Under the pieces are notes generated by a model. That model was not told the DNA's origin and did not search any database. It worked only from the letters and a program-made list of their open reading frames with translations. Of a stretch of DNA of 64,000 nucleotides, positions 29,270 to 39,215 are shown piece after piece (the first letter of the stretch is position 1; the number at the start of each line of letters is the position of its first letter). Both the position numbers and the translations under genes were made by a program. Source of the stretch: Alishewanella agri BL06 (GTDB lineage Bacteria; Pseudomonadota; Gammaproteobacteria; Enterobacterales; Alteromonadaceae); NCBI RefSeq assembly GCF_000272005.1, contig NZ_AKKU01000006.1:31359-95358 (forward strand), given 5' to 3'.

Positions 29270-32232
29270 GTTAAGCTGGCAATAACCGCGCAACCACGGC
29301 CTTGATCTTTCCCCCGATACAAGGCCTGATCTGCCAGCTTAACCCATTGTTCCAGTGACTCGGTGCTGGTTGCCAGCTCAGCGATACCAAAGGTTGCACT
29401 GATACATAATGGCTTGTCCTGATATGTAAAGGGTTGCTGCTGCAGTGTGGTTAATAAGTCTTCGCAGAATTTTTTCGCACCGATTGCATCACAATCGCTT
29501 AACGCCAGAATAAACTCCTCGCCGCCCCAACGCCCACAGAGATCACTTTCTCGCAGCCGTTGTTGCAGTAACGCCGCAAAGTGTTGTAAGGCCAAATCAC
29601 CGGCAGCATGCCCGTACTGGTCATTGAAGCGTTTGAAGTGATCCAGATCGATTAACACTATGCTGAGCGGAATAGTTTGTCGGCAGGCTTGCGAGCGTAA
29701 AAGGTTAAAGCGCTCACCAAAACCTGATCGGTTTAATAATCCGGTCAGGCTATCGTGTTCAGCGCGTTGCTTCAGTTGTTGAGTCAGCGTTTCTAACGCC
29801 TGGGTACGCTCAGTAACCAATAATGCTAATTTTGCGTTTCGCCGTTTCAGGCTTAATTCACGCCAATAGATGATGGAACTGATGCTAAGCAGTAATAGCA
29901 AAATACCTATAATCCACAACAGCGGAGACTGCCACCAGGGGGCGGCGACCTGAATATTGATGCGTAGAGGTGAAGCAGAAGTTATCCCCTGACTATTTTG
30001 GCCTTCAACTTCCAGCTGATACTGACCGGCGGGTAAATTAACGTAGCGTAATTCTCTGTTACGACTGGCACTGCTCCAGGCGGAGGATAGCCCTAATAAA
30101 CGGTAACGGATAGTGTTTTTTTCTGGTTCCCGATAGTCCAATACCGAAAAACCCAGTACTAACTCTCGGTAATCCGCCGCCAAATTAATCTCTGAAACCT
30201 CACCTGAATATTGGATAGTGTAATTAGCGCCATCAATCAGTACCTTACTCAGTTTGACGTTAGGAACGGATAGTCGCTCCGTATCAGGATCAAACTTGCT
30301 GACGACGGTACCATTGGCTGTCCCCAGATAGAGGGTACCATCTGCCGCGACGCTATGTGCATTGCGTTGCAGTGTGAGATCCGGTAGGCCATCGTTGGTG
30401 CCATAACTTATAAACCGCTGTATCTGTTGATCAAAGCGAGCCGGTCCATGGTTGGTTAGACTCCAAAGATGCCCTTGTTTGTCAAACAAAGCCGCTGTGA
30501 TATAGACGCTGGGTAACCCGTGTTCGGTTAGATAATGTTGTTGTTGCCCGCTTTCCAGATTGACAAACCACAAACCATATTCGGAGCAAAGCCAAAGCCG
30601 GCTTGAACTCTCGGGAACTACACAATTGAAACCCTCTACTAATTCCCGGGTTCCGGTGTCTACGCGCTGCCAGCCTCGAGTTGAGGTGAGTTTATACAAC
30701 CCGGAGTAACGGGTCGCTGCAAATAAAACACCATCCGGGCTTAAGGCGAGGTCATAGATTTGGTCGCCACTGTTTTCTGCCAGTTGGGTTAAATTCAGGC
30801 TGGCACTATCGGCGCCTACCTGCCAGCTAATTAACCCGCGCTGCCAAACCCCCAAATACAGCACGCCTCGCGTATCGACATGTAGCGCGGTAACCCCGCT
30901 GGGCGCCAGGCCGGTTAATTGAAATGGGGTCGGATCAAATTGCAACTGCCCATTTTTAAACTGATATAAACCGGTATCAGTCGCTAACCAGAGGGTTCCG
31001 GCCGGATACTCGGCTATCTGATAGATTTTTCGGATATTGGCTTTGGCACGAAACGGAAACTGTTGCCAATCTCCCTGACTATCCTGATAAAGCAAGGTAT
31101 CCTGAGCGGCCAGCCAAAGTTTATTAGCATGATCGTGAAACAGTGCGCTGGTTAACCGGGAAGCGGCCTGACTTTTGGTTGCCGGCAAGCTAGTCGCTAG
31201 CGGGCTAAACACTCTGTGCTGTGGTGTGCCGATAAACAAGCCCTGATCCCGGCTGCCAATCCATAATTGATCGTCAGCATTGACAAACAAGGTTCTAACG
31301 TCGATATCGGGTAAAAAATTATAATTATTATCCTTTGCTACCCAAGTCAGGGTTTGGGTGTCTAACAAAAATAATCCTTCGGCCGCACCAACCCAGAGTA
31401 AAGTATCACCTTGCGGATGAACCACATTAAATCTGGGTGTTGCCATTGCCGTCGGCATCGGAACTTGCTCAAAGCAATCACAGGTGTTTTGGTAACGATA
31501 AATGCCATTTGCGGAACTGGCCCACAGGCCGGAGGAAAATTGTTGTAATGCCCGTACTTCCCGTGCGCGCTCAAGTTGCAATGATGAGGATAAGGGTAAA
31601 TAGTAGCGTTTTGCTGCGCTTTGATCGGCAGGCAATAATACTATGCCATCTGAAGTGGCAAACCAGATACCCTCACTCGATTCGGTTATCCACCAAATCC
31701 GGTTCTGATAAAGTGGGTGAGTGGGTTCATCAGCAGCAAAGCGGCTAATTTCATTTAGATTGCTGCTATCAATATAGTTTACGCCAGCAACGGAACCAAT
31801 CCAAAGCCGGCGTTTACTGTCCATAAATAAGGTTTGCACCCGGTCGGACGCTAATGCAGCAGGATTGGCGGCATCAGCCCGAAAACGGAGTTGCAGTTGT
31901 TGTTGGGCTGAAATATAGGTCAAGCCCTGACCCCAACTGGCAAACCACATGGCGCCGTTGTCATCCAACACAAATTTATTCACATTTTGCCGGTGTTGTG
32001 TATCTTTACCGGCCGCTAACCAGTTGATGCTCTCTGCACCGTCAAAACGTAACAAACCGTCGCTATCGGTGGCTAACCACATAAACCCCGATTGATCCTG
32101 TCCAATATGGTAAACCGATGATTGTCTTGCGGTTAGTTTATCGGTTGGCGTGGTAAAAACATAATCGGTGGTGCCTAAAGCTCCACCACTACAGCAGCAG
32201 ATGAGAATTAGCAGAAGACAGAACTTTAGCAT
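29257..32232 (-). CDS. Two-component-type propeller sensor with GGDEF diguanylate cyclase
   Basis: 991 residues. A signal peptide (MLKFCLLLILICCCSGGALG) precedes a long periplasmic part of repeated Reg_prop blades (for example DDNGAMWFASWGQGL and DSKRRLWIGS), then a Y_Y_Y domain (about 650-740). One transmembrane helix (LLWIIGILLLLLSISSIIYW) and a short coiled coil lead to a GGDEF domain. The active site is GGEEF at about residue 902, so it should make c-di-GMP. RESD lies five residues before it, the inhibitory I-site, which implies product feedback. It probably senses an external polymer or sugar. Confidence 0.92.
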   Translation of the reverse strand: MLKFCLLLILICCCSGGALGTTDYVFTTPTDKLTARQSSVYHIGQDQSGFMWLATDSDGLLRFDGAESINWLAAGKDTQHRQNVNKFVLDDNGAMWFASWGQGLTYISAQQQLQLRFRADAANPAALASDRVQTLFMDSKRRLWIGSVAGVNYIDSSNLNEISRFAADEPTHPLYQNRIWWITESSEGIWFATSDGIVLLPADQSAAKRYYLPLSSSLQLERAREVRALQQFSSGLWASSANGIYRYQNTCDCFEQVPMPTAMATPRFNVVHPQGDTLLWVGAAEGLFLLDTQTLTWVAKDNNYNFLPDIDVRTLFVNADDQLWIGSRDQGLFIGTPQHRVFSPLATSLPATKSQAASRLTSALFHDHANKLWLAAQDTLLYQDSQGDWQQFPFRAKANIRKIYQIAEYPAGTLWLATDTGLYQFKNGQLQFDPTPFQLTGLAPSGVTALHVDTRGVLYLGVWQRGLISWQVGADSASLNLTQLAENSGDQIYDLALSPDGVLFAATRYSGLYKLTSTRGWQRVDTGTRELVEGFNCVVPESSSRLWLCSEYGLWFVNLESGQQQHYLTEHGLPSVYITAALFDKQGHLWSLTNHGPARFDQQIQRFISYGTNDGLPDLTLQRNAHSVAADGTLYLGTANGTVVSKFDPDTERLSVPNVKLSKVLIDGANYTIQYSGEVSEINLAADYRELVLGFSVLDYREPEKNTIRYRLLGLSSAWSSASRNRELRYVNLPAGQYQLEVEGQNSQGITSASPLRINIQVAAPWWQSPLLWIIGILLLLLSISSIIYWRELSLKRRNAKLALLVTERTQALETLTQQLKQRAEHDSLTGLLNRSGFGERFNLLRSQACRQTIPLSIVLIDLDHFKRFNDQYGHAAGDLALQHFAALLQQRLRESDLCGRWGGEEFILALSDCDAIGAKKFCEDLLTTLQQQPFTYQDKPLCISATFGIAELATSTESLEQWVKLADQALYRGKDQGRGCAVIASLTYAS

Positions 32233-32460
32233 TAGCGGAATAGTTAGGCAGGACGTAATTTAGTTATACCTTTTTTAATTGATCAATACAATCTGGACTA
32301 GGGACTCAGAGCTCAATCTAAGGTTAGGGTTTGCACTGGTAGCTGCTCTTGTTATGATAAAACGATGCGAATGACCATGTTTCGCAACAGGATATAAACC
32401 TCAGCAGGCCGGCTGGGGTTTGACGTCATCGAAGCGCCAACGGCCAGCGCGGTAGTTGTT

Positions 32461-33429
32461 GTGATTAGAATAGTCGTAGGTTGTTTGCTGGCGCTGCTGT
32501 GCTCGGTTGGCCTGGCTGCTGAGCCTAAGAATTTTGAGCAGGCCAAGGTTTCGTTAAAGCAAATCTATCAGGGTGCTGAGCGCACTTTTTATTGTGATTG
32601 CCAAATCAGTTGGGTAGGGCGCAGCGGTGGGCGGGTTGATCATCAAAGTTGTGGTTATCAAATCTACTCGCCAAAAGGTTTACCCAGTGAAGCCACGCTA
32701 GCTCGAGCTGCGCGTTCAGAAGTCGAACATGTTATTCCTATTTCATGGGTGGGCAAACAGTTGCAATGTTGGCAAAACGGCGGGCGTAAAAACTGTCAGC
32801 AACAGGATCCACTTTTTAATCTTATTGAAGCTGACTTGTTTAACCTGACTTATGCAGTGGGTCAGGTTAATGGTTTGCGTTCTGACCTGCCTTTTGGCAT
32901 GGTCGATGACAGTTTCAAGGGGCAATTTGGTAAGTGCGATATCCGGATCGATACCCGTAATCGTAAGGTGCAACCGACTGCGAGTATTCGCGGTGATATT
33001 GCCAGAATTGCCTTTTATATGGCCGATCGTTATAACCTGCGTTTAAGCCGCCAGGATCAACAACTTTACCTGGCATGGCATCAACAGGATCCGGTGTCGG
33101 CTATTGAATCATTAAGGCATGAGCGAACTGCAGCGCTTACCGGTCGCAGTAATCCTTTTGTTAGCGGTGAAAAGCAGTGGCAATTGGGTTTTAAAACCAG
33201 TGGCATCGGATTAACTGCCGCCGGTTGGCAAAGCTTACAAAGCGCACCGGCGATAGCAAGTAGCGGTAATATGCCGGACAAGCCGCTACACGGTAACCGA
33301 AATTCAAAAATTTATCATCGCCCCGATTGTCCGAATTATATGAGTATGGCGCCGGCGAACCGGGTAGTATTCAATTCTGTCGCTGCGGCAGAACGAGAAG
33401 GCTACCGGCTGGCGGCAAATTGTCCATAA
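32461..33429 (+). CDS. EndA/NucM-type endonuclease I fused to an Ada-like zinc domain
   Basis: 322 residues from a GTG start, which gives a signal peptide (VVGCLLALLCSVGLAAE). The Endonuclease_1 domain (about 25-220) has the beta-beta-alpha-metal core with EVEHVIPISW and the Asn/Glu block FNLIEADLFNLTYAVG. This is a nonspecific periplasmic or secreted nuclease of the E. coli EndA and Vibrio Vvn/Dns type. The last 50 residues form an Ada metal-binding-like motif (HGNRNSKIYHRPDCPNY, then GYRLAANC), extra to classical EndA. Ordinary family length is about 235. Confidence 0.9.
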   Translation: MIRIVVGCLLALLCSVGLAAEPKNFEQAKVSLKQIYQGAERTFYCDCQISWVGRSGGRVDHQSCGYQIYSPKGLPSEATLARAARSEVEHVIPISWVGKQLQCWQNGGRKNCQQQDPLFNLIEADLFNLTYAVGQVNGLRSDLPFGMVDDSFKGQFGKCDIRIDTRNRKVQPTASIRGDIARIAFYMADRYNLRLSRQDQQLYLAWHQQDPVSAIESLRHERTAALTGRSNPFVSGEKQWQLGFKTSGIGLTAAGWQSLQSAPAIASSGNMPDKPLHGNRNSKIYHRPDCPNYMSMAPANRVVFNSVAAAEREGYRLAANCP

Positions 33430-33489
33430 CTAACGGAATTAATTACAGCTGTCCGGCTCTAACGGCTAAATCAGTAAAAGGACTAAGCT

Positions 33490-34161
33490 ATGTTAAATAA
33501 AGAGTTCCTCAGCAAATTACTGGCCAGTGGCGGCGGTGATTTAAAACAAAGTAGTACCGGTAGTGGCGGCATTGAACAGCTGTTAAAAGGTAAAGGTGGC
33601 GCAGCACTGGCGGGCGGGGCCCTTGGCTATTTGCTGGGCAGTAAGAAAGGCCGCAAAATGGGCGGAAAAGTGCTGACATACGGTGGTTTAGCCGCACTTG
33701 GCGTACTTGCCTATAAAGCCTATGGTAACTGGCAACAGCAGCAACAAAATACGTCAGTAGCACCGCAAACCGTTGATCGCCTGCCCGAACCGGCGGCAGA
33801 GCAACATTGTAAAGCCATCCTGGTGGCCATTATTGCTGCCGCCAAAGCCGATGGCCATATCGATGAGCGGGAGCGCGAACTGATTGAGCAGGAAGTGAAC
33901 CGCTTAACCGCTGATCCGGCGTTGCGCCGTTTTGTTGATACCGAGCTGAAAAAGCCGCTCGATCCGACAGCTGTGGCTGCGTTGGCAAGTACACCAGAGT
34001 TAGCCACCGAAATCTATTTAGCCAGTGTGCTGGTGATTGACGAAGAAAGCTTTATGGAACGCAGTTATCTCACCGAGTTGGCTAAGCAACTGCAATTGCC
34101 CGAGGGGTTACAGCAAGAACTGCGCTCACAGGTGCGAGCCGCCGAGCAGCAACTTAGCTAA
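33490..34161 (+). CDS. DUF533 (YebE-like) inner-membrane/TerB-like protein
   Basis: 223 residues. The N-terminal part is glycine-rich (ALAGGALGYLLGSKKGRKMGG) with a hydrophobic stretch at about residues 50-75. A Gln-rich linker leads to a C-terminal acidic helical domain of TerB-like type (AAAKADGHIDERERELIEQE). E. coli YebE belongs to the same family and is under envelope-stress control. Its function is not known. It has AAAAGGA before the ATG and converges with yghU. Confidence 0.85.
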   Translation: MLNKEFLSKLLASGGGDLKQSSTGSGGIEQLLKGKGGAALAGGALGYLLGSKKGRKMGGKVLTYGGLAALGVLAYKAYGNWQQQQQNTSVAPQTVDRLPEPAAEQHCKAILVAIIAAAKADGHIDERERELIEQEVNRLTADPALRRFVDTELKKPLDPTAVAALASTPELATEIYLASVLVIDEESFMERSYLTELAKQLQLPEGLQQELRSQVRAAEQQLS

Positions 34162-34206
34162 ACAATGAGCCACCGGGCAAGCTAGCCGGTGGCAAGTCAA
34201 AGCGGA

Positions 34207-35046
34207 TTAGTCCAGACCAAAGGGCGCAAAGTCCGCTTTACTGTGGCGCTCAGGCAAGCAAGGTCCGTCACCAAAATTGCGGTTAACGATATAGCCGCGT
34301 TTTACTGCCGGACGTTGGTCAATTTCTTTCGCCCAACGCAATACATGTTGATAGCTTTGCACATCTAAAAAGGTTGCAGCATTATATAACCGCCCCAGTA
34401 CCAGGCCACCGTACCAGGGCCAAATCGCCATATCGGCGATGCTGTACTCATCGCCAGCTACATAACGATGCTTAGCCAATTGCTTATCTAACACATCCAG
34501 CTGGCGCTTAGTTTCCATGGCATAGCGGTTAATTGGATATTCGTATTTCTCCGGTGCATAAGCGTAAAAATGCCCAAAGCCGCCGCCGACAAAGGGCGCG
34601 CTGCCCATTTGCCAGAATAACCAGTTCATAACTTCAGTACGAGCCGCCAGCGCTTTCGGTAAAAAAGCCTGATACTTTTCTGCCAGATAGAGCAGGATAG
34701 AGCCTGACTCAAACAAACGGATCCCAGTGCTGTGATCAAATAAGGCCGGAATTTTGGAGTTGGGGTTAAGTGCCACAAAACCACTGCTGAATTGCTCACC
34801 GTCTTTAATACTGATTAACCAGGCATCGTATTCTGCGGCATGGCCTGCAGCCAGTAACTCTTCGAGCATAACAGTGACTTTTACGCCATTTGGTGTCGCC
34901 AGTGAATACAGCTGTAACGGATGTTCACCTACCGGCAAATTCTTTTCAAACGTCGCCCCAGAAGTTGGGCGATTAATACTGGCAAAGGTGCCACCGTTTT
35001 CAGTTTGCCATTGCCAGACTTCAGGTGGCGTGTAACGCTGTGTCAT
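34207..35046 (-). CDS. yghU: Glutathione-dependent disulfide-bond oxidoreductase YghU
   Basis: 279 residues; E. coli YghU has 288. This nu-class glutathione transferase relative binds two glutathiones and reduces disulfides and organic peroxides in the cytoplasm. It has the typical N-terminal extension (PPEVWQWQTENGGTFASINRPTSGATFE), the thioredoxin-fold GSH site NPNSKIPALFDHSTG and FESGSILLYLAEKY, and the helical domain WLFWQMGSAPFVGGGFGHF. Monocistronic. Confidence 0.94.
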   Translation of the reverse strand: MTQRYTPPEVWQWQTENGGTFASINRPTSGATFEKNLPVGEHPLQLYSLATPNGVKVTVMLEELLAAGHAAEYDAWLISIKDGEQFSSGFVALNPNSKIPALFDHSTGIRLFESGSILLYLAEKYQAFLPKALAARTEVMNWLFWQMGSAPFVGGGFGHFYAYAPEKYEYPINRYAMETKRQLDVLDKQLAKHRYVAGDEYSIADMAIWPWYGGLVLGRLYNAATFLDVQSYQHVLRWAKEIDQRPAVKRGYIVNRNFGDGPCLPERHSKADFAPFGLD

Positions 35047-35219
35047 AGTAGTCTCCTGTGAGGCCTGCTGGCAGCGACGCTGCCAGATTGATGTTGTTAG
35101 TTACATCGGGTTTGCTTTTGATGCTGACAAGGGGGATAACGTGATTTTTTTCAATTTAGTTCAGCTGCTTGTCATTTATATCACGTAGACTAAACCAGTA
35201 TTTTGGAGGGAACCCCTGT

Positions 35220-36293
35220 ATGCATAAAATTCTCCCACTCACGCTTGCGGTAATGAGTGCCACTGTGTTTGGTGCAGAAACCGAGCTTGAAAGCTGTCTG
35301 GCACTGGCCGATACTGAACGTCTGGCGTGTTATGATGAAAAAGTGAAAGCCGCGCAAAAACGCCGTTTGCAAGCTGAGCGGCAGGAACCTGCAATAGCGG
35401 CAATGAGTACCGGCGAGTCGCAAGACCCCCAGCAAAATACTGAAGCGGGAGCGGCTTTAATCCCGGTTGCTACTATCCTGCAAAGTTTGTGGGAGCTGGA
35501 TGACAGTGATAAAAGAGGAACCTTCCGGGTCAGAACCTATCAACCCAACTTTATTTTGCCGGTGCATTACAGCAGTTCGATAAACCGGCAACCTCAAAGC
35601 CCAACCCGCTCTGGTGCTGAGTTTCAGGACAATTACAAGGATATCGAAGCAAAATTACAGGTATCGCTCAGAGCCAAGGTGTTGGAGGACTTTCTGCTTC
35701 CTAATGCCGATCTTTGGTTCGCTTATACCCAAACTTCAATGTGGCAACTCTGGAACTCGGAAGACTCTGCACCGTTTCGCAGCACCGACTATCAACCTGA
35801 GGTGGTCTATGTGATCCCAACACTGGATTATCTGCATAAGCTACCTTTTGGCTGGAGTATGCAGATGCTGCAACTGGGTTTTGTGCATCAATCGAATGGT
35901 CAGAGCGAGCCGTTATCCCGCAGCTGGAACCGGGTATATGCTGCAGCCGCTTTTGAGCGCGAGCAGGTAGGCTTTCAGATCAAGTTAAACAAACGTATTA
36001 CCGAATCACCGTCGGAAGATGATAACCCGGACTTAACGTCTTATCTCGGCACCACAGAACTGCAACTCAATTGGTTACCTGGCCGTTCCACCGCGTCTTT
36101 AACCCGTAAAATGAGTTGGCGTGATTTCTCACGCGGCTCCTGGCAGTTGGACCTAACTTATCCGATTAATAAACAGCAACCTGATGGTTTGCGTTTACAT
36201 CTACAGCTTTTTTCCGGCTATGCTGAAACGCTGCTGGATTACAATCATCGGCAAAATAGTATAGGCTTAGGCGTAATGTTGTTTAATTTCTGA
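35220..36293 (+). CDS. pldA: Outer membrane phospholipase A
   Basis: 357 residues from the ATG with GGAGGG upstream. A signal peptide ends near VFGA. A ~75-residue N-terminal extension with a Cys-rich LACYDEKVKAAQKRR segment comes before the 12-strand beta barrel. The catalytic triad is intact: His and Ser in FVHQSNGQSEP and Asn twelve residues after the Ser in SRSWNRVY. The enzyme hydrolyses phospholipids that reach the outer leaflet of the outer membrane. The C-terminal Phe is the barrel-insertion signal. Confidence 0.92.
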   Translation: MHKILPLTLAVMSATVFGAETELESCLALADTERLACYDEKVKAAQKRRLQAERQEPAIAAMSTGESQDPQQNTEAGAALIPVATILQSLWELDDSDKRGTFRVRTYQPNFILPVHYSSSINRQPQSPTRSGAEFQDNYKDIEAKLQVSLRAKVLEDFLLPNADLWFAYTQTSMWQLWNSEDSAPFRSTDYQPEVVYVIPTLDYLHKLPFGWSMQMLQLGFVHQSNGQSEPLSRSWNRVYAAAAFEREQVGFQIKLNKRITESPSEDDNPDLTSYLGTTELQLNWLPGRSTASLTRKMSWRDFSRGSWQLDLTYPINKQQPDGLRLHLQLFSGYAETLLDYNHRQNSIGLGVMLFNF

Positions 36294-36353
36294 TACCTAT
36301 AAAGATTGGGTATGCAGCGAGCTAAAGGTCAGTAAATTGTGAAGGGAAGACGC

Positions 36354-37439
36354 ATGCCGGCTAAATTTCAGATTGAATCACGCCACTATATTCTAATTAT
36401 TGCGTTGTTACTGGCGCTCTATGGCAGTTACCTGCTAATAGCGCCTTATATTGGCGCTATCGTATTGGCTTTTGTGTTATCGCTACTGTGTTTCCCGGTG
36501 CATGAATGGATTGAAACCAAATTGCCGGGCAAACCAAATTTGGCAGCGACAGTATCGCTGCTGTTGTTGGTAGTCGTGATTCTGGTGCCGGCGGCCCTGG
36601 TATTTGGCGCCATTGTGCAGCAGGGTTTAACCTTTACTAAACAAAGCTATAGCTGGCTTGGGCAGGGTGGTGCCGAACAACTATTACAGCATCCTTATTT
36701 ACAGCAACTGCAGGTATTCCTGGCGGAGTGGCTACCCGGTGAAAACCTGGATGCCAGAAGTATTATTGAGAAGATTAGCGAGTTCGCAGCGGGTTTTGGT
36801 AAAGAACTGCTGAACCTTAGCACCAAGCTGGTCGGGGATATTACCGGTTTGGTGTTTAGTTTTATTCTGATGTTGTTCGTGCTGTTCTTTTTACTGCGCG
36901 ACCACGCCAAAATTGTTGATACCCTGCACTGGGTCTTACCGCTATCACGCTCTCAAGAAGAAGCCTTATTAACCGAAGCAAAGATGGTCGCCCGTTCCGC
37001 AGTATTGGGTTCGGTGCTTACTGCTATCGCGCAAGGTATTGCCGGCGGTATTGCTATGGCCATTGTTGGCTTTCCGGGCTTGTTCTGGGGCACCATGATG
37101 GCCTTTGCCTCCTTTATACCGGCCGTGGGTACGGCTTTGATCTGGCTCCCAGCCAGTTTATATCTGATCCTTACCGGTGATTGGGGTTGGGGTTTGTTTC
37201 TCGCCGGCTGGGGCGTGGTGGTCGTCGGTTCTATTGATAATGTCTTGCGGCCGATCCTGATGCAAGGTAGTTCTAATATGAGCACCTTATTGATTTTCCT
37301 GTCATTAATCGGCGGGATCCAATTGTTTGGGTTGATCGGTGTGATCTATGGCCCAATTATTTTTGCGCTGACACTGGTGTTGCTGCGCATTTATACCATT
37401 GAGTTTAAAGACTTCTTAGAGAAGCAGGATAATAGTTAG
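36354..37439 (+). CDS. AI-2E/PerM family permease
   Basis: 361 residues from the ATG; an upstream in-frame GTG is less likely. Seven to eight transmembrane segments arranged 2+5, with a soluble loop between helices 3 and 4 (about residues 90-150). The family block VGSIDNVLRPILMQGSSNM lies near the C-terminus. Members export AI-2 (TqsA) or act as Na+/H+ antiporters; the substrate cannot be told here. The next gene begins 13 bases downstream, so the two are likely co-transcribed. Confidence 0.87.
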   Translation: MPAKFQIESRHYILIIALLLALYGSYLLIAPYIGAIVLAFVLSLLCFPVHEWIETKLPGKPNLAATVSLLLLVVVILVPAALVFGAIVQQGLTFTKQSYSWLGQGGAEQLLQHPYLQQLQVFLAEWLPGENLDARSIIEKISEFAAGFGKELLNLSTKLVGDITGLVFSFILMLFVLFFLLRDHAKIVDTLHWVLPLSRSQEEALLTEAKMVARSAVLGSVLTAIAQGIAGGIAMAIVGFPGLFWGTMMAFASFIPAVGTALIWLPASLYLILTGDWGWGLFLAGWGVVVVGSIDNVLRPILMQGSSNMSTLLIFLSLIGGIQLFGLIGVIYGPIIFALTLVLLRIYTIEFKDFLEKQDNS

Positions 37440-37452
37440 GCGTACTGACGCT

Positions 37453-38598
37453 ATGCAGCTGCGCTGGCTAAACTCTTTACAGGCTATCGATGCCGCCGAG
37501 TGGGATGCGTTATTCCCGCCGGACTACCCGTTCAGCCGCTACGCTTTTCTTGCGGCATTAGAGCAGGGCGGTAGCGTCGACGGTGGTACCGGTTGGCAAA
37601 GTCAGCATCTTACTGTCTGGCAGAATCAGCGCTTAGTTGCCGCTATACCAGGTTATCTGAAAGCGCATTCTTACGGTGAGTACCTGTTTGACTGGCAAAT
37701 TGCTGAGGCTTACCAGCAATTGCAACTGCCTTATTATCCGAAATGGATTGCCGCCATTCCTTTTACGCCGGTAACCGGACCGCGGCTGGGGTTTTTACCA
37801 GGCATGGATCGCGCATCGCTGCTTAGTGCCATCACCGGTTTTTTAACGGCAGAACTGGAAACGGGTAAACTTCATAGCCTGCAGTGGCTTTATCCGGAAG
37901 GCGATTTAACTCAGGCATTAACCGAACAGGGATTTTGGCTCCGTCATGATGTGCAGTTCCTATGGCACAATCGGAACTATCAAGACTTTACTGGCTATTT
38001 ACAGCGTCTGAACTCACGAAAACGTAAGCAAATTCTAAAAGAACGGGCAGCCTGTGCTGATTTGCAGCTGGTTAGATTGCTAGGCTCAAAGCTAACAGCA
38101 GCGCATTGGCAACAAGTGCTGCAGTGTTATCAGGCGACCTATATCAAACGCTCCGGGCATCGTGGTTATATTACTGCGCAGAGCTTTATGCAAATGGCGT
38201 CACAGTTAGCGGATTGCATAGTGGTTTTTGCCGCCTTTGATCCCGCCAAACCACAGCAGATGCTGGCAGCTGCTTTATGCTTTCAGGGTGGCAATACGCT
38301 CTATGGCCGTTACTGGGGGGCGCTGGAACCTAATGACTATCTGCATTTTGAGCTTTGTTATTATCAGGGTATAGAATATTGCATCGAGCACGGATTAGCG
38401 TTTTTTGATGCCGGCGCTCAGGGTGAACACAAGCTAAAACGCGGTTTTGCGCCGGTATTACGCTATGGTGCCTACTGCTTTGCCGATACGCCTTTATCCG
38501 CTGCGATCCAGGGCTATTTCAAACAAGAGCAGCAGCATTTGCAGCACTATCTGCAAGCTGCAGAGGTGGCATTACCCTATAAAACTCCGCTTGAATAA
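37453..38598 (+). CDS. FemAB-like acyltransferase (DUF482/PF04339)
   Basis: 381 residues with a tandem GNAT fold. It shows the family blocks YPFSRYAFLAALEQGG near the start and FDAGAQGEHKLKRGF near the end, with RKQILKERA in between. Its biochemical role is unknown; the fold suggests amide-bond formation with an acyl or aminoacyl donor. It is probably the second gene of an operon with the PerM permease and converges with the DUF938 gene. Confidence 0.88.
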   Translation: MQLRWLNSLQAIDAAEWDALFPPDYPFSRYAFLAALEQGGSVDGGTGWQSQHLTVWQNQRLVAAIPGYLKAHSYGEYLFDWQIAEAYQQLQLPYYPKWIAAIPFTPVTGPRLGFLPGMDRASLLSAITGFLTAELETGKLHSLQWLYPEGDLTQALTEQGFWLRHDVQFLWHNRNYQDFTGYLQRLNSRKRKQILKERAACADLQLVRLLGSKLTAAHWQQVLQCYQATYIKRSGHRGYITAQSFMQMASQLADCIVVFAAFDPAKPQQMLAAALCFQGGNTLYGRYWGALEPNDYLHFELCYYQGIEYCIEHGLAFFDAGAQGEHKLKRGFAPVLRYGAYCFADTPLSAAIQGYFKQEQQHLQHYLQAAEVALPYKTPLE

Positions 38599-38615
38599 AA
38601 TCCGTGTTGCAGCGG

Positions 38616-39215
38616 TTAGCGTTTAAACCAGAGTAGCCGGTTATTCGCCGGCATCGCGATATCCTGCTGTAGTAAAAAACCCTTTGCCGCCGCCAACTGC
38701 AGAATATCTTCGCTATTACGAATGCCCATTGCCGGATCCCGGCACTTTAAGCTGGCATCAAAAGCCTGGTTACTGGCGCTGGTAAATTGGCCTTGATAGT
38801 TAAAAGGCCCGTAGATACAAAGGGTTGCTTCTTGTGTGGCAAATTCATCTAAGCGACTAAACAGGCGCTTAACCAGTGGCCAACTGATAATATGCAAGGT
38901 ATTGGCGGTAAAAATACCATCAAATCGCTGTGCGGACACGCTGTTACCGCTGATATCCAGTGCCAGTGGCGGCGGCAAATTGGTTAAAGCACCACGACGG
39001 ATCCGTTCAGCCAACGCCGGTAAATTGCAGTGCTGATCGCTGCTTTGCCAGCTAAGGTGATCCAGCTGACTGGCGAAGTACACCGCATGCTGGCCAGTAC
39101 CACTGCCAATTTCCAGTATCTGCTGGCAATTGGCAAAAGCCTGATTTAATACCGACAGAATAGGGGACTTATTATTTTCACAGGCTTGCGAGTAGGGTAG
39201 ATCGCTATCGTTCAT
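38616..39215 (-). CDS. DUF938 SAM-dependent methyltransferase, full copy
   Basis: 199 residues. The SAM-binding motif I is ILEIGSGTGQHAVYFA at about residue 32. The family blocks YSQACENNKSPIL and YGPFNYQGQFTSASNQAFD are present. The substrate is not known. The chosen ATG lies 14 bases downstream of the SGNH gene's stop codon on the minus strand, so the two form an operon. The N-terminal 80 codons are repeated at 60213-60451, beyond the transposon. Confidence 0.88.
   Translation of the reverse strand: MNDSDLPYSQACENNKSPILSVLNQAFANCQQILEIGSGTGQHAVYFASQLDHLSWQSSDQHCNLPALAERIRRGALTNLPPPLALDISGNSVSAQRFDGIFTANTLHIISWPLVKRLFSRLDEFATQEATLCIYGPFNYQGQFTSASNQAFDASLKCRDPAMGIRNSEDILQLAAAKGFLLQQDIAMPANNRLLWFKR

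Noticed and set aside
29447..29641. Plus-strand frame inside the GGDEF gene
   Set aside because: It lies wholly within a strongly coding minus-strand gene, and the product is low-complexity shadow sequence.
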